Shown piece by piece: positions 43,047 through 51,800 of a DNA stretch of 64,000 nucleotides (the stretch's first letter is position 1; every line of letters begins with the position of its first letter). Source of the DNA: Amycolatopsis thailandensis. GTDB taxonomy: Bacteria; Actinomycetota; Actinomycetes; Mycobacteriales; Pseudonocardiaceae. Location of the stretch: the NCBI RefSeq assembly GCF_002234405.1, contig NZ_NMQT01000091.1:1-64000 (forward strand). The letters are read 5' to 3'. Made by a program: the position numbers and the translations under genes. The notes beneath the pieces are model-generated. The model saw only the letters and a program-made list of their open reading frames with translations. It made no database searches and was not told where the DNA came from.

Positions 43047-43986
43047 CGGTCGGATACCAGATGACGCCGGTCCGGCCGAGCACACGCAGATCCCAGTACA
43101 GCAGTGTGAACGTGCCGGCGACCAGCAGCGCGGCGCCGGTCACCACGGCGATCCTGGCGGGTTTCGCGAGCATCCACCGTTGCAACCGCCCGCCCGTGCC
43201 GTGGGTGAGCAGCAGGAACAACAACGCCATGACCAGGATGTTGCCGACCGATTGGAGGGCGAACGCGGCGGCACCGTAGAAGACATTGTGGCTTTCGGCC
43301 GCGCTGCGGAACATCATCCGGAACAGCGGGAACGGCCTGCCGATCAGGAACCCGCCGATGAGCGCGCCCATCAGGACGAGCGGCGCGTGCGGGAACCGGC
43401 GGGTGAGCCCGGCGATCGGGTTGCGGACGATACCGACGGAAGCCAGCCCCAGCACGATGAACACGATCCCGATCACGCCGTAGACGATCATCGACTGGAT
43501 GTTCCGCGGGGTGAGGCCGCTCGGCGACGAAGCGGTCGAGAACTGCGGCATCCGCGTGCCGACGAGCGCGACGATCACGCCGTACACCACGGAAACCGTC
43601 AGCATCCCCGTCGCGATCCAGCCCAGCGGCTTCAAGGTGTCGACGAACTTCGGCCGCCCGGAGGTCTCTCCGCCGACAAGCGGAGCGACAGCACCGAAGG
43701 CTGCGATGTTGCACGCGGTGAAGGTTCCGGCGAGTCCCGAGACGAACGCGAAGAGCGTCCCGGCGAGGACACCGCCGATCGGGGTCTCCTTGGCGTTGTG
43801 CCCCAGGAGGGTGTTGGCGACACTGTCGCCGATCACACTGTCCACAAAGGGCGCGGACCAGATGATCGTCAGCGCGAAACCGGCGAGGACGGACCAAGCC
43901 ACCACTCGCCACCGATGCTCCGGATACGGTCCGGAACCGAGGAAATTCGCTTGTGGGGTAACGGGAACGCGTTCGGTGACGGACAT
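43036..43986 (-). CDS. Polytopic membrane protein, unassigned
   Basis: This 316-residue protein has about eight membrane helices. One stretch, GTLFAFVSGLAGTFTACNIAAFGAVAPLVGG, with a Cys in the middle, and a later GRPFPLFRMMFRSAAESHNVFYGAAAFALQSVGN recall CcdA/DsbD-like or sulfur-transport membrane proteins, but the match is too weak to name it. GGAGGAACGA directly before the ATG (43984-43986) fixes the start; longer frames upstream are rejected. The last bases overlap the convergent TetR gene. Confidence 0.6.
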   Translation of the reverse strand: MSVTERVPVTPQANFLGSGPYPEHRWRVVAWSVLAGFALTIIWSAPFVDSVIGDSVANTLLGHNAKETPIGGVLAGTLFAFVSGLAGTFTACNIAAFGAVAPLVGGETSGRPKFVDTLKPLGWIATGMLTVSVVYGVIVALVGTRMPQFSTASSPSGLTPRNIQSMIVYGVIGIVFIVLGLASVGIVRNPIAGLTRRFPHAPLVLMGALIGGFLIGRPFPLFRMMFRSAAESHNVFYGAAAFALQSVGNILVMALLFLLLTHGTGGRLQRWMLAKPARIAVVTGAALLVAGTFTLLYWDLRVLGRTGVIWYPTVKW

Positions 43987-44276
43987 TCGTTCCTCCAGCG
44001 GCCGATGGTTCCCCCTGGTGCTCATCGTTGTTCCGCCGTCGAGAGGGCGCCACCTCCAAAGTGCCGATCTTTCGTTGGGCCGACCGGCTCCGGGCAATCC
44101 GGATTCACTGGTCCGGCGGGTGTCTCAGAGGGAGCCGATACGCTAGGCGCACACGGTGGCCCAGAACGGATCTTCGCCTCTCGGCATTCGCCGCCGAACT
44201 CCGCCAATCGCCGTAGTGGCGCCGGCCATGGACGTCTGAAGACCCGTCGGCGGCCTTGATCCGAACAGAGCCGTGA

Positions 44277-44534
44277 ATCCATGAGTGGCCCGATCCCAAC
44301 GCCGACGCGGTCCGGACACCGGCGACCCGGCTGCGGGCCCGGACCGGACTCGCGATCGTCGACACCGCGCTTTCACTCGGCCTGCCCGCGGAACGGCTCC
44401 CCGGCTGTCAGGAGATCGCCTCGCTCTACGCCGTCGGCGTCGGCGAGCGGCTGGTGGAGCGGTGGGACCGGATCCATGAATGGCTCTGGGCGACGCTCAC
44501 GGTGATCGGTTCCGCGGTGATGGACCAGGGCTGA
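44277..44534 (+). pseudogene. Reading-frame fragment without a start codon
   Basis: After a TGA at 44274-44276 the frame stays open to TGA at 44532-44534 and reads like protein: AVRTPATRLRARTGLAIVDT, LGLPAERLPGCQEIASLYAV, RWDRIHEWLWATLTVIGSA. There is no ATG or GTG near its beginning. The family is unknown. It is likely the 3' end of a broken gene. Confidence 0.35.
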
Positions 44535-44566
44535 GCACGGAGCTGGTCAAGATCACACCGAACGCG

Positions 44567-44812
44567 ATGTCACCGGTCGTGGCGGTGCTCATGCCCCCTC
44601 CCGGATGGGGAAGGTACCTCTCGTGGATGAACCGGAAACGGGTCCGCCTGGTCCCCACTGACTTTCACACCGCGAGATTACGGAGCGCGCTCGAATCGTC
44701 GGATGCGGTCGTGCTCACCTTCGAACAGCCGCTCGACACCACCGGCGCCACACTGCGCGCGGTGCGCGAATCGAAGAACAACCCCTCGTCGTCCGGCCGT
44801 CTCTTCCCGTAA
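44567..44812 (+). CDS. Short hypothetical frame, possibly a fragment
   Basis: An 81-codon frame from ATG 44567 encodes MSPVVAVLMPPPGWGRYLSW, KRVRLVPTDFHTARLRSALE and SSDAVVLTFEQPLDTTG. Codon use is partly typical. It follows the fragment at 44277-44534 in a different frame. No family is recognised and no binding site is seen, so it may be a second piece of the same decayed locus. Confidence 0.25.
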   Translation: MSPVVAVLMPPPGWGRYLSWMNRKRVRLVPTDFHTARLRSALESSDAVVLTFEQPLDTTGATLRAVRESKNNPSSSGRLFP

Positions 44813-45130
44813 AGAATCCCAGGCGCTTTATGACCATTTCAAGGGCATCGACTTCTTGATCGGCACCCGCCGGGAGCTTCGGAAGCCTACGACAGCTGAG
44901 CACCGAAGAACTGGCGTCCGGCTTGCGCCGCCATGAGCGCTTCGCAGTCGTCCGGCGGCGTCGCTGATTCGATACCCGACGTCCACAAAGTCGAGCGGGT
45001 CGTCGAGGCGAGAGTGGAACATGACCGGGTATCCCCGAAAAGCTGAAAGCTCCGCAGTCTCGTGGGATCATCGACGGACGTGACAGACACTTGATCCGGC
45101 ACTGACCGGCTACTGCTCCTGCGGAGGACG

Positions 45131-46003
45131 ATGGACTTCGACGAGGTCGCGGACGAGCTCTACGCCGGCGATCCGGCCGAGTTCGTACCGGTGCGCAACC
45201 AGCGGGCGAAAGAGGCCAAGGCCGCGGGTGAAGCCGCGCTGGCCGAGCGGATCCGCGCGCTCCGGAAACCCACCCTCGCGGCTACGATCCTCAATCGCCG
45301 GGCTGGCTCCCCGGAGCTGGCGGAGCTGGCCAGACTGGGTGACGACCTGCGCAAGGCGCATTCGGCGCTGGCGGGCGCGGAACTGCGCAAGCTCACCCGG
45401 CGGCGTCAGGAACTGGTGAACCGGATCCTCCAGGGCGAGCGCTCGATGAGCGAGCCTGTCACCCGCGAAGTCGAAGCGACCCTCGAAGCCGTCGTGGCCG
45501 ATCCCGAAGTAGCCGCGCTGGCTTTGGCCGGTCGTCTGAGCAGCGGCGCCGACAGCACCGGCGACCAGTGGCTGACCACCGGGTTCATCCCGCGGCCGAA
45601 GCGCGAGAAACCCGCGCCGGAGCGGGAAAAGCCCGCCACCGTGTCGCATTTGGACGACCGGCGGAAAGCGAAGCGCGAAGCCGCCGAAAAGGCCGAGCAG
45701 AAGCGGATCGCCAAGGCCCGCGAAGAGGCCGAACTCGAACAGAAACGACTTGCGGAGTTCAACCGGCTCCGGCGCGAGGCGGCCGATCTCGTGAAGGCCT
45801 GCAAACAGGCCGAAATCGACCTCGCCCGCGCCGAGCGCCGCACCGAGAAAGCCACGGAGAAGGCGAACGAGCTCCGGCGGCGGCTCGCCGACGCCGAACT
45901 CGAGGAAGAGACTGCGAACGACGAGACCACCGCCGCGCAGACCGTCTTGGACGATCTGCGCGCCGAAGCGGAACGGATCGACGAGGCGCTCAAGCAGTTC
46001 TAG
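45131..46003 (+). CDS. Coiled-coil protein, unknown function
   Basis: This 290-residue protein has two parts. The first (MDFDEVADELYAGDPAEFVP, RNQRAKEAKAAGEAALAERI, then PTLAATILNRRAG) recurs in actinomycete proteins of unknown function. The second half, from about residue 165, is almost pure charged coiled coil (DRRKAKREAAEKAEQKRI, EAELEQKRLAEFNRLRREAA). No enzyme or membrane motif is seen. GGAGG lies before the ATG. It overlaps the convergent membrane-protein gene by four bases. Confidence 0.75.
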   Translation: MDFDEVADELYAGDPAEFVPVRNQRAKEAKAAGEAALAERIRALRKPTLAATILNRRAGSPELAELARLGDDLRKAHSALAGAELRKLTRRRQELVNRILQGERSMSEPVTREVEATLEAVVADPEVAALALAGRLSSGADSTGDQWLTTGFIPRPKREKPAPEREKPATVSHLDDRRKAKREAAEKAEQKRIAKAREEAELEQKRLAEFNRLRREAADLVKACKQAEIDLARAERRTEKATEKANELRRRLADAELEEETANDETTAAQTVLDDLRAEAERIDEALKQF

Positions 46004-46563
46004 GCGGGCTGACGTTCGCGGGCCCGTGTCGCGGTCACCCGGCGTCCATGAGCCGTCTTCCCGCCGGGCTTGTACACCGAAAGCACGGTCATGGTCAGGT
46101 ACATCGTCGAGGACACGATGATCGGATAGAACCCGTCCACCCGGCGGCCCGCCGGTACCAGCACACCATCCATAGTGGACTCGGCCGCCGCCGCCAGCTC
46201 ACGCAGCCCCGGCAGCAGGGAGAACAGCGTCAACCCGGTCGCGATCAGGGTCAGCACGAGCTTGATCGCGACCCACTTGTACCGGACCAGTCCCCATTTC
46301 GTGCCGACGCTGAGCACGATCCCGCTGACCAGGGCGGTCAGGCTCACCGGCACCAGGAGGTAACCGCCGATCTGGTCCATCATCAAGATCGCCGCGTGCT
46401 GACGCCGGGCGTCTTCGGTGAACACGGAGGTGAAGGTCAGGACCGCGTTCACCAGGGTGATCCCGAGCCAGCCGAGCGACGAGACGACATGGACGACGAG
46501 GACGAACTTCCGCCACCGCGGGCTGAGCGTCATCGGCGGTCGCCGCACTGTGGAAGTACTCAT
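46000..46563 (-). CDS. Membrane protein, DUF2269-like
   Basis: This 187-residue protein has four hydrophobic segments: FVLVVHVVSSLGWLGITLVNAVL, YLLVPVSLTALVSGIVLSVG, AIKLVLTLIATGLTLFSLL and PIIVSSTMYLTMTVLSVY. The first helix with a His and SLGWLG recalls DUF2269-type membrane proteins that may bind heme. A Lys/Arg-rich tail follows. The call is based on general pattern. Its start (ATG 46561-46563) is followed by TSTVRRPPMTLSPRW. Confidence 0.55.
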   Translation of the reverse strand: MSTSTVRRPPMTLSPRWRKFVLVVHVVSSLGWLGITLVNAVLTFTSVFTEDARRQHAAILMMDQIGGYLLVPVSLTALVSGIVLSVGTKWGLVRYKWVAIKLVLTLIATGLTLFSLLPGLRELAAAAESTMDGVLVPAGRRVDGFYPIIVSSTMYLTMTVLSVYKPGGKTAHGRRVTATRARERQPA

Positions 46564-46620
46564 GCGCCCAGTTTTCCGGCGGGCGGGGCTTCCGTCGTCC
46601 GTCGGGGAGCGGCACCTCGG

Positions 46621-47133
46621 CTACGTATCGCGCAGTACGAGCCCTCGGAGGTACGCGGCCTGCCCGGCGTGCTGGAGGTCGTCGGAAAGCACGCTGACCA
46701 GCCGAACGCCGAGGGTGACGGGCGGGTCCCAGGCGTCGTCGACGATCCGGTCGAGGTCGTCCTCGCCGAGGCCCGCGACCCAGGCCGCCGTCGCTTCGTG
46801 CACCGCGTCGTAGTACCCGGTCAGCAGGTCGGCGGAGTCGACCCGGACCGCGTCGACGTCCTCGGGACGGTGCCCGTAGCCGATGTCGGCCGCGGGGAAC
46901 GGCAGGGCGAACCGGTCCAGCCAGCCCTGCGAGGTCCAGAGCTGCTCGGTGCCCATCAGGCCGGCGATGTGGTCGTCCTGCACCCGGGTCAGATGCCAGA
47001 CCAGCCAGGCGATCGTGTTCGCGCCCGGTGCCGGGCTCCAGGCCAGCTGCCCGGCGTCGAGGTCCTCGACGGATCCGTGTACGACCTCCTGGACGCGGCC
47101 GAATCCGTCGGCCACCACTTCGGCCAGTTTCAT
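46621..47133 (-). CDS. DinB/DUF664-family protein
   Basis: This 170-residue protein has the DinB four-helix pattern: VVADGFGRVQEVVHGSVEDL, then GANTIAWLVWHLTRVQDDHIAGLMG, DAVHEATAAWVAG, and LVSVLSDDLQHAGQAAYLRGL. The three His of the metal site (WLVWHLTR, DDH, DLQH) are visible. Members include metal-dependent thiol transferases and enzymes of mycothiol or bacillithiol chemistry; the exact reaction here is unknown. GAAGGGGA precedes the ATG. It is divergent from an ArsR gene that probably controls it. Confidence 0.82.
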   Translation of the reverse strand: MKLAEVVADGFGRVQEVVHGSVEDLDAGQLAWSPAPGANTIAWLVWHLTRVQDDHIAGLMGTEQLWTSQGWLDRFALPFPAADIGYGHRPEDVDAVRVDSADLLTGYYDAVHEATAAWVAGLGEDDLDRIVDDAWDPPVTLGVRLVSVLSDDLQHAGQAAYLRGLVLRDT

Positions 47134-47196
47134 CGATTCCCCTTCCGGTGTGTCCCGTCCACGATGCCACCGCAAGGTGACCCCTGCCTTGCACCC

Positions 47197-47226
47197 TTGA
47201 CTTATATAAGCCCAGGCCGTGATAGT
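47197..47226 (+). promoter_or_regulatory. Leaderless promoter and palindrome of the ArsR gene
   Basis: TTGACT (47197-47202) and GATAGT (47221-47226), 18 bases apart, form a good promoter; the -10 ends six bases before the ATG at 47233. The exact palindrome CTTATATAAG (47201-47210) sits between the two hexamers and is the likely ArsR operator. Confidence 0.65.
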
Positions 47227-47232
47227 TGCCGG

Positions 47233-47589
47233 ATGCACGCGTTCGACGTCCTGGGGGATCCGGTGCGCCGCCGGATCCTGGAGCTGCTGACGGGCGGGGA
47301 ACTGAGTTCCGGTGACGTGACCACGGTGGTGCGCGCCGAATTCGGCATCTCGCAGCCCGCGGTCTCCCAGCATCTGCGTGTCCTGCGCGAAAACGGCTTC
47401 ACCACGGTCCGCGCCGAGGGCGCGCGACGGCTGTACTCGGTGGATCCCGGCCCGCTCAAGGAGATCGACGGCTGGCTGGAGCAGTACCGGCGGTTCTGGA
47501 CCGGTCCGCTCGACGCGCTCGCCACCGAAATCGCGCGCGGCCGTCGCGAACGCCGGAAGGCCGCCGAGGAGGACCAGGACAGCGCCTAA
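47233..47589 (+). CDS. ArsR-family transcriptional regulator
   Basis: This 118-residue protein has MHAFDVLGDPVRRRILELLTGGELSSGDVTTVVRAEFGISQPAVSQHLRVLRENGFTTVRAEGARRLYSV, the ArsR winged helix of the type paired with DinB or SRPBCC proteins. No metal-binding Cys/His set is seen. It probably controls the divergent DinB gene and itself through the palindrome at 47201-47210. The TAA stop also forms part of a -10-like TAAGCT for the next gene. Confidence 0.88.
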   Translation: MHAFDVLGDPVRRRILELLTGGELSSGDVTTVVRAEFGISQPAVSQHLRVLRENGFTTVRAEGARRLYSVDPGPLKEIDGWLEQYRRFWTGPLDALATEIARGRRERRKAAEEDQDSA

Positions 47590-47598
47590 GCTCTCCCC

Positions 47599-48429
47599 AT
47601 GCGCAAGCAGTGGGGGCGCGCGGTGGTGATCGCCGTCGCGAGCGTCGTCATCGTGCTGGGGCTCGTCTTCGCGGTCACGATGCGGCGCGGGAAATCCGAC
47701 GGTATGGGCTGGCTCTCGGCCGAGCAGGCCCCGATCAGCACACCGAAGACGCCGTCGTACTCGACCGCCGCACCCATTCCCACGACGCGGCCGACGTTGA
47801 CCGTCGACAGCGGCTGCCGTCTCGGCCAGGGCCCCGCCGAGCTCGACCCGGTTCCCGAGGCCACCACCCGCCGGGTGAACGCCGCCTGGGACCGCGTCGA
47901 ACGCTGGCTCAAGGCCAAGGCGCCGACGACGGCGGCGACCCTCCGCCCGCCGGCGACGATCGCACGGATCACCGAAGCCCAACGGCGTAGCGGCGTCGCC
48001 TTCCCCGCCGAACTTGTCGCGTCTCTTCTGCGGCACGACGGCGTTTCGGGCATGGGTGACAGTTTCGCCCTTCCGCCGTTCCACCACCTCGCCTCAGCGG
48101 AAACCTTGGAAGGCCAGGCGAAGGTCATGTGCGAGGTGCTGAACTCGAGCGGGTCGGACGACAGCGTCGGTTACTGGTGGCACGGGCGGTTCGTGCCGAT
48201 CGCCGTCAACGGCGGGGGCGACGGCCTGTTCCTCGACCAGCGCACCGCCACCGGGCGGCTCGGCGAGTGGGACCACGAGGGATCGGTGAGTTTCGATCAC
48301 TGGCCGCCCACCCTGACCGAACTGCTGGAGCAGACCGCGACAGCGCTCGAAACCGGGGGGCCGGTCATCCACGGCTACCGGCCGGTCGTCACCGAAAACC
48401 GGGCGCTGGACTGGGACATCCCGCGCTGA
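47599..48429 (+). CDS. SMI1/KNR4-like protein with an N-terminal membrane anchor
   Basis: This 276-residue protein has an N-terminal membrane helix (AVVIAVASVVIVLGLVFAV), a Thr/Pro-rich linker, then a SMI1/KNR4-like domain: ITEAQRRSGVAFPAELVASLLRHDGVSGMGDSFALPPF, FVPIAVNGGGDGLFLDQRTA. SMI1/KNR4 proteins in bacteria are often immunity proteins for contact toxins, but many stand alone, and no toxin gene is near. TAAGCT ends six bases before the ATG, so translation may be leaderless. Confidence 0.78.
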   Translation: MRKQWGRAVVIAVASVVIVLGLVFAVTMRRGKSDGMGWLSAEQAPISTPKTPSYSTAAPIPTTRPTLTVDSGCRLGQGPAELDPVPEATTRRVNAAWDRVERWLKAKAPTTAATLRPPATIARITEAQRRSGVAFPAELVASLLRHDGVSGMGDSFALPPFHHLASAETLEGQAKVMCEVLNSSGSDDSVGYWWHGRFVPIAVNGGGDGLFLDQRTATGRLGEWDHEGSVSFDHWPPTLTELLEQTATALETGGPVIHGYRPVVTENRALDWDIPR

Positions 48430-48477
48430 GGTGCGCGGCCGTGTCGACTGTCGGACCCCGCCCCTAGAATCGTCCGG

Positions 48478-50310
48478 GTGGCAGCCCCCGACATCGGTAC
48501 CTCGGAAGCCCTCGAAACGCTGAACCGCGTCTTCGGCTATGACGACTTCCGCGGTGACCAGCACGCGATCGTCGAACACGTCATCGCAGGCGGTGACGCG
48601 CTCGTCCTCATGCCCACCGGCGGCGGGAAGTCGTTGTGCTACCAGATCCCCGCGCTGGTGCGGCCCGGGGTCGGCGTGGTCATCTCACCGCTGATCGCGC
48701 TGATGCAGGACCAGGTCGACGCCCTGCGCAACCTCGGCGTGCGCGCGGGATTCCTCAACTCGACCCAGGACTACACCGAGCGGAACAAGGTCGAGGCCGC
48801 GTTCCTCGCCGGTGAGCTGGACCTGCTGTACCTCGCCCCGGAACGGCTTTCGGTCGAGTCCACGGTGCGGCTGCTCGACCGCGGCAAGATCTCGCTGTTC
48901 GCGATCGACGAGGCGCACTGCGTCTCCCAGTGGGGTCACGACTTCCGGCCCGACTACCTGATGCTGTCCGCGGTGCACGAGCGCTGGCCGGACGTGCCGA
49001 GGATCGCGCTCACCGCCACGGCCACCAAGACGACGCACGCCGAGATCGCGTCCCGGCTCAACCTCGAAGACGCGCGGCATTTCGTCGCGAGCTTCGACCG
49101 GCCGAACATCCAGTACCGGATCGTCGGCAAGAACTCGCCGCAGCGCCAGCTGCTGGAGCTGCTGCGCACCGAGCACAAGGGCGACGCCGGGATCGTCTAC
49201 TGCCTGTCCCGGAATTCGGTGGAGAAGACCGCGGACTTCCTGGTGGAAAACGGGATCCCGGCGGTTCCCTATCACGCCGGGCTGGACGCGCGGACGCGCG
49301 CGAAGCACCAGTCGCGATTCCTGCGCGAGGACGGGCTGACAGTGGTCGCGACGATCGCGTTCGGCATGGGCATCGACAAACCGGACGTACGGTTCGTCGC
49401 GCATCTGGACCTGCCGAAGTCCGTCGAGGGCTACTACCAGGAGACAGGTCGTGCGGGCCGGGACGGCCTGCCGTCGACGGCGTGGCTGGCGTACGGCCTC
49501 CAGGACGTCGTCCAGCAGCGCAAGATGATCGACATGTCGGAGGGATCCGACGCGCACAAGCGGCAGCAGAGCGCCCATCTCAACGCGATGCTGGCGCTGT
49601 GCGAGACGGTCGAATGCCGCCGGGTGCAGGTGCTGACCTACTTCGGGCAGCGGAGTGAGCCCTGCGGCAACTGCGACACCTGCCTGGCGCCGCCGGAGAC
49701 ATGGGACGGCACGATCCCGGCGCAGAAGCTCCTCTCCACCATCGTCCGGCTCCAGAACGAGCGGCGGCAGAAGTTCGGCGCGGGACAGATCATCGACATC
49801 CTGCTCGGCAAGTCGACGCCGAAGGTGACCCAGCACCGGCACGACTCGCTGAAGGTCTTCGGGATCGGCACGGAGCTGAAGGAGCCCGAGTGGCGGGCCG
49901 TGGTCCGGCAGCTGCTGGCGCAGGGGCTCGCCGCCGTCGAGGGCGACTACGGCTCGCTCGTGCTGACCGAGGGCAGCGCCGAGGTGCTGAACGGGCAGCG
50001 GAAGGTCCAGCTGCGCCGGGAGCCGGAGCGGGCGGCCAAGGCCGCGGCCCGGTCCAGCGCGAAGAAGGCCGCGGCCGCCGACATGCCCGCCGAAGCGGCG
50101 CCGGTGTTCGAACTGCTGCGTTCGTGGCGAGCCGCGGCGGCGAAGGAGCAGGGAGTGCCCGCGTACGTGATCTTCCACGACGCGACCCTGCGCCAGATCG
50201 CCACCAAACGGCCCGCCACGCTGCAGGAGCTGGGTACGGTCAGCGGCGTCGGTGAGAACAAGCTCGCGAAGTACGGCGAGCAGATCCTCGAGACGCTCGC
50301 CGACGCCTAG
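48478..50310 (+). CDS. recQ: ATP-dependent DNA helicase RecQ
   Basis: This 610-residue RecQ has Walker A PTGGGKS (46-52), DEAHC (144-148), QWGHDFRPDY, the Q-rich GYYQETGRAGRDG motif VI, the zinc Cys set (CETVECRR, then EPCGNCDTC), an RQC winged helix and a C-terminal HRDC domain (FELLRSWRAAAAKEQGVPAY through GVGENKLAKYGEQIL). It unwinds DNA 3' to 5' and serves recombination and repair. An Ala/Lys-rich linker separates RQC and HRDC. The GTG at 48478 lies seven bases past TAGAAT, so it is probably leaderless. Confidence 0.96.
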   Translation: MAAPDIGTSEALETLNRVFGYDDFRGDQHAIVEHVIAGGDALVLMPTGGGKSLCYQIPALVRPGVGVVISPLIALMQDQVDALRNLGVRAGFLNSTQDYTERNKVEAAFLAGELDLLYLAPERLSVESTVRLLDRGKISLFAIDEAHCVSQWGHDFRPDYLMLSAVHERWPDVPRIALTATATKTTHAEIASRLNLEDARHFVASFDRPNIQYRIVGKNSPQRQLLELLRTEHKGDAGIVYCLSRNSVEKTADFLVENGIPAVPYHAGLDARTRAKHQSRFLREDGLTVVATIAFGMGIDKPDVRFVAHLDLPKSVEGYYQETGRAGRDGLPSTAWLAYGLQDVVQQRKMIDMSEGSDAHKRQQSAHLNAMLALCETVECRRVQVLTYFGQRSEPCGNCDTCLAPPETWDGTIPAQKLLSTIVRLQNERRQKFGAGQIIDILLGKSTPKVTQHRHDSLKVFGIGTELKEPEWRAVVRQLLAQGLAAVEGDYGSLVLTEGSAEVLNGQRKVQLRREPERAAKAAARSSAKKAAAADMPAEAAPVFELLRSWRAAAAKEQGVPAYVIFHDATLRQIATKRPATLQELGTVSGVGENKLAKYGEQILETLADA

Positions 50311-50322
50311 TCCCTAGATGAC

Positions 50323-50541
50323 TCAGTGCTCGTAGGGGCGACGGGGCGGCCGTCCGGTCATCCCGTCGACCTTGCGCACCGCGCCGTCGATCTGGCTGTG
50401 GTACTTGCCCTTGGTCTTGTGGTCGACGAAGGTCGCGGCCTTGTTCACGGCCTTGGACACCTTCTCGGGGTTCTTGCGCACGTAGGCGCGCACGGCCCCG
50501 GCGGTGCCGGCCAGGGCGGTCAACTTCCGCAGTAGAGCCAC
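50323..50541 (-). CDS. Rv0909/MT0933-like antitoxin-type protein
   Basis: This 72-residue protein contains the actinobacterial pattern KNPEKVSKAVNKAATFVDHKTKGKYHSQIDGAVRKVDG, as in Rv0909-like antitoxins. Its tail is basic (RPPRRPYEH). No toxin gene lies beside it, so toxin-antitoxin function is doubtful; many such proteins are orphans. GAGGAAAGGG lies before the GTG (50541). The 3' end comes 12 bases from the convergent recQ stop. Confidence 0.65.
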   Translation of the reverse strand: MALLRKLTALAGTAGAVRAYVRKNPEKVSKAVNKAATFVDHKTKGKYHSQIDGAVRKVDGMTGRPPRRPYEH

Positions 50542-50693
50542 GATGGTCCCTTTCCTCGGGGTCGTCTGGTTGCCTGCACAACGACCGGTGATGGCCCCTG
50601 GGTTCCCCGCAGCGTGCCAAATCACTCATTTCGGATACCAGGTGCCGGAAAACGGGGCGCGCGGCGAGGACGGCGGCCGCTAAGTTCGGGCTC

Positions 50694-51668
50694 ATGCGGG
50701 ATCTTTCGCTGTTGCCCAAGGCGCATCTGCACGTCCACCTCGAAAGCACGATCCGACCGGACACGCTCCGTGACCTCGGGGAGTCGAACGGCGTCGACGT
50801 CCCCGCGGAACAACCCGTGTTCGATGGATTCCGCGCGTTCGGTGACTACAACGGGCTCCTTCGATCGTGTCTCCAGCGGCCGGAGGACTTCGAACGGGTG
50901 GCGCGTGAGTTCTGCGAGGACCAGGTCGCCGAAGGTGTCCGCTACGCCGAGGTCACCTTCACCGCGGCGTCGCACGGCGAACGGCTGGGCGAGCCGGACA
51001 TGCCGCTGGCGTCCGTCCTCAAAGGACTTTCGGCGGGGGCGGCCGAGCACGGACTCCACTGGCGGGTGATCCTGGACCATTCGCGCCGCCGGTCGGTCGA
51101 ACGCGCGCGGCTCACGCTCGACCTGGCCCGCCGGTACGCCGGGGACGGGGTGTTCGCGATCGGCCTCGCCGGGGAGGAGAAGTACCCGCTCGCGCCTTTC
51201 GCCGGGATCTGCGACGAAGCCGGGGAGGCGGGGTTGCGCCTGATCCACCACGCCGGGGAGGACGCCGGCCCCGACAGTATCCGCGAGGCCCTCGACGTCG
51301 GACGCGCCGAACGGATCGGCCACGGCATCCGGATCCTGGAGGACGTCGCCCTGGTCGCCGAGGTGCGGGAACGCGGTATCGCGCTGGAGGTCTGCCCGTC
51401 GTCGAACGTGACGCTCGGGCTCGTGCCGTCGTTCGAGGAGCACCCGCTCCCCCGGTTGGTCGACGCCGGGCTCGTGGTCACCCTCAGCACCGATGTCCCA
51501 TCGATCACCGGGACGACGCTGGCCGACGAATTCCTGCGTACGCGGGAGGCGTTCGCCTACGACGACCTCGCGCTCGCCGGTCTCGCCCGGGCATCCGTCG
51601 ACGCGTCTTTCGCGCCCGCCGAACTGAAGCGTTCGATCCACGCGGAGATCGACACCTGGCTCGCCTGA
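50694..51668 (+). CDS. Adenosine/adenine deaminase family protein
   Basis: This 324-residue amidohydrolase has all ADA motifs: KAHLHVHLES (metal His11, His13), GLAGEE, IHHAGEDAG, ERIGHGIRI, CPSSNVTLG and STDVPSITG. It removes ammonia from adenosine, adenine or a related purine, with zinc. HLES replaces the classic HLDG or HLEG at the start, so the substrate may not be adenosine. TAAGTT ends seven bases before the ATG; no binding site is seen. A long palindrome follows its stop. Confidence 0.88.
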   Translation: MRDLSLLPKAHLHVHLESTIRPDTLRDLGESNGVDVPAEQPVFDGFRAFGDYNGLLRSCLQRPEDFERVAREFCEDQVAEGVRYAEVTFTAASHGERLGEPDMPLASVLKGLSAGAAEHGLHWRVILDHSRRRSVERARLTLDLARRYAGDGVFAIGLAGEEKYPLAPFAGICDEAGEAGLRLIHHAGEDAGPDSIREALDVGRAERIGHGIRILEDVALVAEVRERGIALEVCPSSNVTLGLVPSFEEHPLPRLVDAGLVVTLSTDVPSITGTTLADEFLRTREAFAYDDLALAGLARASVDASFAPAELKRSIHAEIDTWLA

Positions 51669-51732
51669 CGCGTTTCGTCCTCTGAATGCGGTAGTTGCGT
51701 ACGCAAGTACCGCATTCAGAGGACGAAACGCG
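51669..51732. repeat. 64-base near-perfect palindrome after the deaminase gene
   Basis: The two 32-base halves (51669-51700 and 51701-51732) are reverse complements with a single mismatch pair (51694 with 51707). It starts one base past the deaminase stop and is about 70 bases before the next start. It probably acts as a terminator, but its length and lack of a loop are unusual. Confidence 0.85.
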
Positions 51733-51800
51733 GGGTGGTCCGGCTCACCCGGGCAGCGCGCCACACAGGATCTCCACAAACGTCCCGTACGGTGGGTCCG

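Larger units (their letters stand above)
43987..45130. other. About 1.1 kb with only gene fragments
   Basis: No complete gene is recognised between the membrane protein and the coiled-coil gene. Two stretches with coding-like codon use are listed separately. The rest has short, Arg/Ser-rich frames on both strands. It looks like decayed coding DNA. Confidence 0.45.

Noticed and set aside
45568..47589. 673-codon plus-strand frame ending in the ArsR gene
   Set aside because: Only the last 118 codons from 47233 are real; the upstream part is a shadow of the coiled-coil, membrane and DinB genes.
46621..48087. 488-codon minus-strand frame
   Set aside because: Only the DinB part after 47133 is real; upstream lies opposite the ArsR and SMI1 genes.
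50323..50541. Toxin-antitoxin pair
   Set aside because: The antitoxin-like gene has no toxin-like neighbour; recQ and the deaminase lie on either side.
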